From NCBI RefSeq assembly GCF_003058055.1, contig NZ_QBTZ01000001.1:1304501-1368500 (forward strand): a stretch of DNA of 64,000 nucleotides, in the 5' to 3' direction. This document shows, piece after piece, positions 17,471 through 24,433 of this stretch. The stretch is from Acidovorax sp. 107. Lineage in GTDB: Bacteria > Pseudomonadota > Gammaproteobacteria > Burkholderiales > Burkholderiaceae_C. The position numbers and the translations under genes are program-made. The stretch's first letter is position 1. Every line of letters begins with the position of its first letter. A model generated the notes under the pieces. The model saw only the letters and a list, made by a program, of their open reading frames with translations. It searched no databases and was not told where the DNA came from.

Positions 17471-18694
17471 ATGCCTGCGCAGTTCGTATACGGCCGCCGT
17501 AACGGCCAATGGACCCATATCCGGGACTTGGATCCGGCCATCCATCGCGGCAGGCTGTGCGGCTGTGTCTGCCACGGATGCGGCCGGGCACTCCAAGCCC
17601 ACATGGGCGAGTCAAAGGCCTGGCACTTCCAGCACGATGTAGATGACGGAAACTGCAACCCGCAGCCGATGACACTCCTGCATGCTTTTGTACGCGATCG
17701 TCTGGCTGAGCGCCGCCAGCTCTGGCTGCCGGGAGGAGCGGTCGAGGTCGTTGCAGACGTGTGGGGCACTCGCAGAACGGAGTTCGTGGAGATCCAAGAC
17801 CGGGTGTACGAGTTCAGCGAAGGCAAGTCAGAGCACCCCGTAGGTGATTTGCAACCGGACGTAGTGTTCACGATTCCAGGTCGGTGGGATCTCGCTCTCG
17901 AAGTTCGCAAGACCCACGCCGTCGATGCTGCTAAGGGCGAACGTCTGCGCTCTCTGTTCAAAGATGCCATCGAGTTTGACGTGTCGGACCTACCGGCGGC
18001 AGGCATTACGGAGTCTGAGCTCGATCAAGCTTTGAAAGAGCGTCACCGCTGGAAATGGGTGTCTTGGATGGAGCATCGCCAAGCTGAAACACGCTTCAGG
18101 AACCGGCTATCCTGGGAACTGAAGGAGTGGAGGGTCGACATCGGCTTCTTCACTCGGGCTATGCCGTATAAGCCGGTCGCGGCAGCCAAGCTACGGCAGG
18201 CACAAAAGCGTTTGGTGTGGGCAAAAGGCGAACTCGCAAGGATCAAGTTGGCCTGGAGTTCCAAGAGGGAACGAGCGGAGGCGCTTGGCGCGTTGGAACT
18301 TACCGATCGCTTCGCTGTAGCCTGCGCTGCGATGGAACTGCAGCCGGAGGACCTTCCCGTATTCTTCGCTCAGCGGGTACAGCTTGGCATGCAGCATCAT
18401 CCCTACGCGTGGCAACTGCCCGTGTTCGCTGCCTTCGGCCTTGGTGACAAGGCTTTCGGTTCGGATGTGGTTGCGGCCTGGGCTGAAATCGCACTGCCTG
18501 ACTGCGTGTGGTCCAAGCCTGATGAGCGGACTCGGAATGGTTTTAACCAGACGCGGGCTGCACTTCATGGCTACCTCGCGCAGTTGGTTGCCCAGGGGTT
18601 GTTGCTCTGGAATGGCAGGGCAAAAGCCGAGGACCAGGTGTTTCAGCCGGTCTTTGCGCGCCGCAGCGACTTCCTCGCATTCCTGTCCGAGTAG
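17471..18694 (+). CDS. CoiA-like protein with zinc-finger and nuclease-like domain
   Basis: The 407-residue protein has a Cys/His-rich N-terminal module: Cys30, 32, 34 and 37 (CGCVCHGC), then WHFQH (His52, His55) and Cys62, then LLHAFVRDRL. CoiA-family proteins share C-x2-C ... HF-x-H ... C ... LH-x(2)-(A/V)K. A possible nuclease core follows, LQPDVVFTIPGRWDLALEVRKTH (Asp130, Glu144, Lys147), matching the 'RPDV...IE(I/V)xxT' strand pair of CoiA. The C-terminal 200 residues are helical and unassigned. It lies 84 nt after the ABC-3C ATPase and 46 nt before the HEPN gene on the same strand. CoiA was named for competence in Firmicutes, but related nucleases occur in defence islands. I infer a DNA-processing or nuclease role; the family call is from motifs only. 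Confidence 0.6.
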   Translation: MPAQFVYGRRNGQWTHIRDLDPAIHRGRLCGCVCHGCGRALQAHMGESKAWHFQHDVDDGNCNPQPMTLLHAFVRDRLAERRQLWLPGGAVEVVADVWGTRRTEFVEIQDRVYEFSEGKSEHPVGDLQPDVVFTIPGRWDLALEVRKTHAVDAAKGERLRSLFKDAIEFDVSDLPAAGITESELDQALKERHRWKWVSWMEHRQAETRFRNRLSWELKEWRVDIGFFTRAMPYKPVAAAKLRQAQKRLVWAKGELARIKLAWSSKRERAEALGALELTDRFAVACAAMELQPEDLPVFFAQRVQLGMQHHPYAWQLPVFAAFGLGDKAFGSDVVAAWAEIALPDCVWSKPDERTRNGFNQTRAALHGYLAQLVAQGLLLWNGRAKAEDQVFQPVFARRSDFLAFLSE

Positions 18695-18740
18695 GGGCGG
18701 TTGTTCGACGCGAGTGTGCTGAAATTGAATTGGAGGAAGC

Positions 18741-20465
18741 GTGCTGCAAATTTCCACTGGAAAACTGTTTGCTAGACCCGTCGGTAGGGAAAACCTCCTG
18801 CGAGGCATGCTTTATACGAATGCCATCCTCGCTAGAGAGGAGGCTGTCGAAACAGTCGCAGGGCGACTGTCTGCGTCATCGAGCTATTCGATACGTCCAA
18901 CGGTCTTGGTCTATGAGCTCACTGAGCGCATGGAAGCAGAAGAGCAGGGGCCGGGAGTGCTCGTCTCCTCGGGCGTCGAACCCTATCTTCAAGACTATTC
19001 TGTGGCAGTTTCATTTGCGTTGAATTGTGTTTGTACGCCCGACGTTGATCTGGCCCGGAGGCTGACGACGGGGCAGCGTGGATTGGCTACAAGGGTCGCT
19101 CCTCAAACGCTGGTCCACCGATTCTTCGATGGGGAGATCTGGTGCAAGCCGGATGAACTGACCTTTCTGGCAGAATTTCTTGGGAAGCTCATTGGCCTCC
19201 CTCGACATACCTTTTTAGGGGTCATGCGCGCGCTTCGGACGTACGTCAACGGAATGCATCGCATTGCTGATGATTTGGAACTGGCCTACACCTTACTCGT
19301 TGCGTCCGTAGAGTCACTGGCCCAGGACTTCGACGGTCATGAAAGCGACTGGGATTCGTTTGATGAGCGAAAGCGTAAGGCGGTCGATGAGGCGCTTTCT
19401 GGGGCAGAGGAAACGATTGCTCAACGTGTCAGGGAAGCCCTACTAAGAGTAGAGCATGTCGCACTGGCTCGGCGCTTCAGAGAGTTCGCAGTTGCCAATA
19501 TCACGCCCGCGTATTTTCGTCAGACTTTCAGTGCTGGGAATGGCCTTCTGCTGGGTAGGTCGGACCTTGTGGAGGCGCTCGGTACGGCCTATCAATCGCG
19601 ATCCAAGTACGTACATCAGCTCCGGCGGCTACCGGATGCCGTGACCCTGGGACATGGTCATGGCGAGATCGCAATCGAAGGTCGAACCACGCATCTGACC
19701 CTGCAGGGACTTTCGCGTTTGATGCGTAGTGTCATCATTGAGTTTGTTCTGCGCCAGCCTTCAGTGGAGCGTGAGCCGTATAACTATCACATGGAACGAA
19801 GCGGCGTTGTTCAAGTGCGCATGGCACCTCAGTTCTGGGTCGGTCGTGCCGAAGGTGACATCACGAAAGCAGGACGTGACAAGCTGGAGGGTTTTCTGCA
19901 GCAACTTGCATCTTGTCTTCTGAAGGAGCCCGATGCTGTCGTGACTGATTTGAGGCCTGTGCTGCGCGCTGCGTGTGAGTTTGTCCCGCGCCTGGAGAAA
20001 CGCCTCAGATTGCCGTACTTGGCTTTGCATGCGTTGTTCAATATGCATGTTGCGAGACAGGATTTGGCCGAGATGTCTTCGGCAATCGAGGCGCTGATTC
20101 AAGAGGAGCTTGGAGAGCCTTCCTCGGAAGCGCTACTTGCTCACGCGGTCTCTGGACAAACTGTACCTTGGTCGTTGGAAGCCCATCGAGCGGCACTGAG
20201 CAACTACTTGCGTCGGCGTGCTGCCGCAAACGGTCTGAGGTTCCCGCGGCTGTTTGAGGCTGCGCTTGCCCTGGAGTTGGCCGAGCGACTTCGGGGCGTT
20301 GGCGACATGGAGGGATGTCGCGAAGTCGTTGCGCTAGCTGTGGAGAACCACCCCGGACATCCTGGGCTGTTGGAGGCCGAGACGAATTTGTTGCTCGCTT
20401 CTCCGATTCGTTGGCACGACATCATGCTGCCTGCCGCAGAAGATGCGCAGGCGCAGAGAGCCTGA
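18741..20465 (+). CDS. HEPN-domain protein (ApeA-like), possible toxin RNase
   Basis: The 574-residue protein starts at GTG 18741, with a good Shine-Dalgarno (GGAGG, 18732-18736). Around 160-345 it is helical and contains YTLLVASVESLAQDFDG (about 183-199), a typical HEPN first helix. It also has QSRSKYVHQLRR, in which Arg287-x4-His292 matches the catalytic R-x4-6-H motif, in the RSK-x-VH form seen in ApeA-like HEPN proteins. Many such proteins are RNases activated during phage infection. The N-terminal about 150 residues and the C-terminal 220 residues are unassigned. The next gene starts 28 nt downstream, so the two form a likely pair. No membrane segment is seen. Confidence 0.6.
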   Translation: MLQISTGKLFARPVGRENLLRGMLYTNAILAREEAVETVAGRLSASSSYSIRPTVLVYELTERMEAEEQGPGVLVSSGVEPYLQDYSVAVSFALNCVCTPDVDLARRLTTGQRGLATRVAPQTLVHRFFDGEIWCKPDELTFLAEFLGKLIGLPRHTFLGVMRALRTYVNGMHRIADDLELAYTLLVASVESLAQDFDGHESDWDSFDERKRKAVDEALSGAEETIAQRVREALLRVEHVALARRFREFAVANITPAYFRQTFSAGNGLLLGRSDLVEALGTAYQSRSKYVHQLRRLPDAVTLGHGHGEIAIEGRTTHLTLQGLSRLMRSVIIEFVLRQPSVEREPYNYHMERSGVVQVRMAPQFWVGRAEGDITKAGRDKLEGFLQQLASCLLKEPDAVVTDLRPVLRAACEFVPRLEKRLRLPYLALHALFNMHVARQDLAEMSSAIEALIQEELGEPSSEALLAHAVSGQTVPWSLEAHRAALSNYLRRRAAANGLRFPRLFEAALALELAERLRGVGDMEGCREVVALAVENHPGHPGLLEAETNLLLASPIRWHDIMLPAAEDAQAQRA

Positions 20466-20493
20466 TCACTTTGAAAATCCTACAAAAAGAATC

Positions 20494-22263
20494 ATGCCGT
20501 TTGACTATCTAGCAGCATTTCCCATCCCGGCTCATGCCTTGCCACCAAGGCTGCGTGGCCTGCTGGAACCTGTCGGCTTGTCGCCTAGCCAAGCTGTGGA
20601 GGTGGCCGCGATGCAGGAATCCGATGCGCATGTAGGGCAAGCTGAGCATCTGCATTTGCTGATGGCAGTGGTTCCCGGAGTGGAGGATGGCCCCATCGAA
20701 GTTCTTTCTGAGGCGGGCGATGGCGTGGTCGAGTTCTCTGTTCCTACCGGCGACATGCGTGGTTGCTCGACCGACTTTTCTCCGTCGATATCGGGTTATG
20801 ACTACATCGTTGCGGCTTGGGGTGACAGCTCGTTCTACACCTTCAACCTAGCCGAGAAAGTCTGGATGACCCTTGGATTGACTCCCCGTTGTGTCGGCAA
20901 CGATCAGCAACGCCTTGTCTACGATGACTTGGGGCTTCCGGAGTTCGGCGTGGCCGAGGGCGAGGTGTCCAGTGACTACCACTGGAACTTGAAGAGGTCG
21001 GTCAATTGGCACATGTCGAATGAATACCTTCGCCGCTACCTTTGGCTGCGTGGTGCGCGGGGTGTGCGAGCTTTCTACTATTCAGCCCAGTTGCAAGATC
21101 TACCTGAAGTACGCGCGATCATGGGAGGGGAGACTCATGTGAGCCGCAAGCCCGCTGACGGGATTGCTTGGTATGACTTGGATATCCGCGAGCACGAAGG
21201 TGGGCTTCTGGTCCAGCTCTGGGCTTCCGTCGAAGCGGTGATGCCGGAACTATGTCAAGAGCAGACTGCTGAGGGCATTCTGTGGCCTGGTGACGCGCAG
21301 GCCATGACTCACGCGCGTGCGAATGCCCTGCTGGGGGTGGATCCGGTCTACCTCCATGATCGATTCCTCCAGAAGTACGAACAGAGCACTTTCTACGACA
21401 CGACTCCGACTCGTATTGGGGGACAGTGGTACTGCAGTCCGTCATATAGAGGGCAGTGGAGTTTCACCGAATGCCGTCGGGTCGGAAGAAATTTGATCCA
21501 AGTGCCAATGCGTGAGCTGTACAAGCCGAAGCCGGATCGCGAGGTCATTCACGCCCGATCATTTGCAGTCGATCCGGCCGACCTTGCCTATGCAGACCTG
21601 AACGAAGAGCATGTGGTTGCCAAGGTGCAGCGGCTGCTCGATGTGCTTCTACGATTGGGCGATGGTCTTTCCGCACTAGGCGTGACTGTGGGGCTGAACA
21701 AGTCGGCAGTAGAACTGACTGGTTTTGATCGTGCAGAGGTTGTGGCCAATGGTTGGATGGCCTATCCGACGCTCAGTCGGTTGGCCCAGGTCGCACCATT
21801 CGACCTGTCACAACAGATGTTCTTGGCTCGCTGCAAGAGTTTGCACGAGGTATGGCAACGCGTTCCAAATGGCTACCTCAAGTCATTGTTGGAGGGCGCC
21901 GGATGTCCGAGAACTGCTGTCAGGGATCTCGGAAGCCTCAAGCTGCTGCAGGCGCTTCTAAATGTCATCGAAAGACTGAATGCTCACGAGGAGGCAAGCG
22001 ATGCCTTTGCCTCGGCGACAGAGCCGGAAGGTTGGCGCGACCGCAGTGAAGCCATGGCGCCCCTGTTCCTCAACAACGACCTTCGAATCGCCGACGCTCA
22101 CGAAACCGTGGAGCAGTGCCTCGCGACCCTGCAGCGCCTTGGTTTCGACACAGCGAACGTCAACGCAGGCTACGGTCGGGCCCTCGATTTCGTCATGGAC
22201 GGCGTCATCAATGCTCTGGAGACAGTGGCCGTAGCACTCGGTAAGCTGTTGAAGCTGCCGTAG
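20494..22263 (+). CDS. Protein of unknown function, partner of the HEPN gene
   Basis: I do not recognise this 589-residue protein. The start chosen is ATG 20494, with a weak AAAAGA upstream. An in-frame start at 20443 would overlap the HEPN gene. The middle is rich in aromatic residues and looks like a folded globular domain (for example YDYIVAAWGDSSFYTFNLAE and EYLRRYLWLRGARGVRAFYY). The last 180 residues are helical (KVQRLLDVLLRLGDGLSALG and the final NNDLRIADAHETVEQCLATL). There is no Walker motif, signal peptide, membrane segment or zinc-finger pattern. It is probably co-transcribed with the HEPN protein and may act as its sensor or regulator, which is inference from position only. It is the last gene before the island border. 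Confidence 0.55.
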   Translation: MPFDYLAAFPIPAHALPPRLRGLLEPVGLSPSQAVEVAAMQESDAHVGQAEHLHLLMAVVPGVEDGPIEVLSEAGDGVVEFSVPTGDMRGCSTDFSPSISGYDYIVAAWGDSSFYTFNLAEKVWMTLGLTPRCVGNDQQRLVYDDLGLPEFGVAEGEVSSDYHWNLKRSVNWHMSNEYLRRYLWLRGARGVRAFYYSAQLQDLPEVRAIMGGETHVSRKPADGIAWYDLDIREHEGGLLVQLWASVEAVMPELCQEQTAEGILWPGDAQAMTHARANALLGVDPVYLHDRFLQKYEQSTFYDTTPTRIGGQWYCSPSYRGQWSFTECRRVGRNLIQVPMRELYKPKPDREVIHARSFAVDPADLAYADLNEEHVVAKVQRLLDVLLRLGDGLSALGVTVGLNKSAVELTGFDRAEVVANGWMAYPTLSRLAQVAPFDLSQQMFLARCKSLHEVWQRVPNGYLKSLLEGAGCPRTAVRDLGSLKLLQALLNVIERLNAHEEASDAFASATEPEGWRDRSEAMAPLFLNNDLRIADAHETVEQCLATLQRLGFDTANVNAGYGRALDFVMDGVINALETVAVALGKLLKLP

Positions 22264-22501
22264 ACAGCCAATCAGCTGGCAAAGGACACTGCGTTTTGTG
22301 TATCCTATGTCCTGATTGACGATGGTGTCGCAAGAGTTGCTTCCCCGCGAATCGCTCCATTTCCCGCGTCAGCAAAAGATGTGCGGTGTTGACGGTAAGA
22401 GTGACGGTAAGGCCCCATGTTGATCACAGTCAATCCCTTTAACCACGCGGGTTTGGGCGTCTTGTTGATGATGGAGTGGGAGTGAGCAAGCGCTGATCGA
22501 A
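22264..22501. other. Non-coding junction region between element and chromosome
   Basis: No gene of convincing length is present. The stretch holds the tandem 12-bp-spaced repeat at 22390 and then passes into sequence leading to the chromosomal 2H phosphoesterase gene. The right attachment site of the element should lie here, but the core cannot be identified without the left end. No tRNA 3' end is visible. Confidence 0.5.
22390..22411 (+). repeat. Tandem direct repeat TGACGGTAAG x2, candidate integrase arm sites
   Basis: TGACGGTAAG occurs at 22390-22399 and again at 22402-22411, a 12-bp step of roughly one helical turn. Short tandem repeats of this type near element ends are often arm-type binding sites for tyrosine integrases. 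The role is inferred from place and spacing. Confidence 0.45.
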
Positions 22502-22523
22502 ATACTGGTTATTTAGCCAGTAT
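22502..22523 (+). promoter_or_regulatory. SOS-box-like palindrome upstream of the 2H phosphoesterase
   Basis: ATACTGG (22502-22508), eight A/T-rich bases and CCAGTAT (22517-22523) form a perfect 7-bp palindrome. The layout TACTG-N10-CAGTA matches the LexA box of proteobacteria (TACTGT-N8-ACAGTA), except that the inner T/A pair is G/C. It lies 40 bp before the ATG at 22564. LexA control is plausible but not proven. Confidence 0.45.
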
Positions 22524-22563
22524 TGTTGCACAATGCGCCGGATCTTCCGGAGCTTTGTGTGCA

Positions 22564-23151
22564 ATGTCCCAGCGTCACGATCTCTATTATTTTCTCTACC
22601 CTCCGCCGCTGGTTGCGGAGACGGCTAGGGAACTACTTCTGCGCGCCCAAGGGCCCCGTTGGCCGGGCAGAGCCGATCCAATGTCTTCGGATCGGCTGCA
22701 CATCACCCTCCACGCCCTGGGGCGTTTTCTGAATGGCGTCCCTCGAGGGGTCATTGACTTGGCGCTGGCGGCGGGTAGCGCCATGGACTACGAACCGTTT
22801 GGGGTTCGCCTCAATGTGTTGCAGTCCCGGGGCGCCTTTGAAGCGGGGCCGATCCGTACCGTCGAGTTGGCGCCGCAAGCGGGCGCCGCGCGTGACTTGC
22901 GAGAGTTTCAACATGCGCTCGGCAACACAATGCGCCGCATGGGGTTTGCGGAAACCCAAATCCGCAGCCATTTCCAACCGCACATGACTTTGCACTACAA
23001 GCACAAACGCATCGACCGCATGGTTGTTGATCCTGTTGCGTGGACGGTGATGCAGTTTGCCTTGGTAGACAGCCTCTACGGCCTTAGCCGGCATGACGTG
23101 CTTGCGCGCTGGTCCTTGAAGGCGCGGCAGCAGGCGTTTCTTGACTGGTGA
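22564..23151 (+). CDS. 2H phosphoesterase (2'-5' RNA ligase/LigT-like)
   Basis: The 195-residue protein has the two H-x-(T/S) motifs of the 2H superfamily: LHITLH (His46, Thr48) and PHMTLHY (His140, Thr142). These enzymes act on 2'-5' phosphodiester or cyclic phosphate bonds in RNA. The ATG at 22564 gives a start MSQRHDLYYFLYPP typical of the family (F-hydrophobic-P). It is the first gene that looks chromosomal after the element, and it stands behind an SOS-box-like palindrome. The substrate is unknown; ThpR-type tRNA or oligonucleotide processing is the best guess. Confidence 0.85.
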   Translation: MSQRHDLYYFLYPPPLVAETARELLLRAQGPRWPGRADPMSSDRLHITLHALGRFLNGVPRGVIDLALAAGSAMDYEPFGVRLNVLQSRGAFEAGPIRTVELAPQAGAARDLREFQHALGNTMRRMGFAETQIRSHFQPHMTLHYKHKRIDRMVVDPVAWTVMQFALVDSLYGLSRHDVLARWSLKARQQAFLDW

Positions 23152-23256
23152 TGTAGCGAAGCATGTGGATGCCCGTGCGCACTCGCTGTGCAGCAGCGTC
23201 GTGCGAAAGCTTCCGCGGCTACCATCCCCTTAAGGCATCTGCTTTCTCATTTCTTC

Positions 23257-24327
23257 ATGACGACACCTCACGATTTCTGGCCCCGTAGTGGTTTCCAAAC
23301 GCTGGACCACGACGCGCGTGGCTGGCTGATTCCCACCGATGAATACCTGCGTTGGCTCCTGGCCCGACCGGAGCTGGCGCTGGTGCCGGAGTCGTGCGCT
23401 GCTGAGATCGCGCTGCATGAGTCGCTGAAGGTGTCGCCCGCGCGGGTGGTCACCGCTACGGAGCTGGCTGCTTTGCAGGACGACGACGCCCGTGAGAACT
23501 ACACCGTGTTCCTGCGCTTCCGTGATGGCCTGCTGGCGGCTGGCACGCTGGAGGCGTATTACCTGCAGCTCATGCGCGGTGGGGCGGTGAACGTGCCAGC
23601 CGTGTTCATCGACGCCGTGGTGCAGGCCCTGTTGCGCAATGTGCTGGATGACTGCAACGACGCCTTTGAGGCCCGCGCTGCCGAGATGCTGTTTCGGCCT
23701 CAGCGCATCACTTTGCAAGACGGGCAAATGCTGGCAGGCGACCGGGCGACGCTGGACATGCTCAATGAGACGGCGGGCCTGGGCGAGGTGGGGCGCTTGT
23801 TGCTGCAAAGCGGCGCACTGCAGCCCACGGCGCAGGTCAAGGTGCTATCGGCCGACAATCCGGCGCAATATTGGCAGGAGAGTGACCGCCACCACTTTCT
23901 GCTCGACCTGACCCACGAGCTGACGCAGGACCTGAGCCATGGCCTGACCTTCAAGATGACCCGTGCACGCTCAGGCCTGAAAGCCCTGGCCCGTGTGCTG
24001 GAGAGCTGGGTGGCGCATCTGCTGGGCGTGCAGGTGCAGATCGAGCCTGTGCACCAGGTCACCGACAGCGCGTGGCGCTGGCATGTGGGGCTGGATGTGG
24101 AGTCCACTGCCATCCTCAACGACCTGTACCAGGACCGCCCGGTGGAGGCCGAGCGCATGCAGCGCCTAGTGAGCCTGTTCACCCTGACCTTTGCCAACCC
24201 CGCCGAGATGCGTGCCGATGTGGTGGGCAAGCCGGTGTACCTGGGGCTCGCGACCAACGCGGAGGGCGTGGTGCGCATCAAACCACAGAACCTACTGCTC
24301 AATCTGCCGTTGGCATCTGTGTCCTGA
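23257..24327 (+). CDS. DUF6352 family protein
   Basis: The 356-residue protein starts MTTPHDFWPRSGFQTLDHDA and continues WLIPTDEYLRWLLARPELAL, then AALQDDDARENYTVFLRFRD and FEARAAEMLFRPQRITLQDG. This is the conserved signature of DUF6352, a family of betaproteobacteria with no known function. No catalytic motif or signal peptide is apparent. I chose ATG 23257 because the protein then starts like other members. It stands alone on the plus strand, facing putA. Confidence 0.8.
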   Translation: MTTPHDFWPRSGFQTLDHDARGWLIPTDEYLRWLLARPELALVPESCAAEIALHESLKVSPARVVTATELAALQDDDARENYTVFLRFRDGLLAAGTLEAYYLQLMRGGAVNVPAVFIDAVVQALLRNVLDDCNDAFEARAAEMLFRPQRITLQDGQMLAGDRATLDMLNETAGLGEVGRLLLQSGALQPTAQVKVLSADNPAQYWQESDRHHFLLDLTHELTQDLSHGLTFKMTRARSGLKALARVLESWVAHLLGVQVQIEPVHQVTDSAWRWHVGLDVESTAILNDLYQDRPVEAERMQRLVSLFTLTFANPAEMRADVVGKPVYLGLATNAEGVVRIKPQNLLLNLPLASVS

Positions 24328-24329
24328 AT

Positions 24330-24398
24330 GCTATTGAATCAATAGCTGCTAGCGCTTTATCTGCAAGCGCTAGCGGCTGATTTGATTCAATTTTTCTG
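24330..24398. repeat. Comamonadaceae-type dispersed intergenic repeat
   Basis: This copy contains an inverted pair, AATAGCTGCTAGCGCTT and AAGCGCTAGCGGCTGATT, between the converging DUF6352 gene and putA. It matches the motif found at several other places in the window (see 32608, 36835, 48275 and 59828). It may also act as a bidirectional transcription terminator. Confidence 0.6.
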
Positions 24399-24433
24399 TG
24401 GTGAGGCCGGTGCTGAGCCCTTTGAACAGGTTC

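Larger units (their letters stand above)
1..22480. mobile_element. Right-hand part of a Tn4371-like integrative and conjugative element with defence cargo
   Basis: The traG-RHH-trbBCDEJLFGI-DUF2274 order, all on the plus strand and mostly joined by 4-base stop/start overlaps, is the mating-pair-formation module of Tn4371-family ICEs. An EexN-like lipoprotein precedes it and cargo of visibly lower GC follows it. Ordinary chromosomal genes start at about 22.56 kb, so the right end must lie between the last cargo stop (22263) and the SOS-like box at 22502. Integrase, relaxase and partition genes are not present and should lie to the left of position 1. The exact att core cannot be fixed without the left end; the stated end is an inference. 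I looked for the TTTTTCAT-like core that I recall for Tn4371 and did not find it. Confidence 0.75.

Noticed and set aside
22264..22563. tRNA gene or the TTTTTCAT-like att core of Tn4371 at the element's right end
   Set aside because: No cloverleaf and no such octamer was found in this stretch on either strand.
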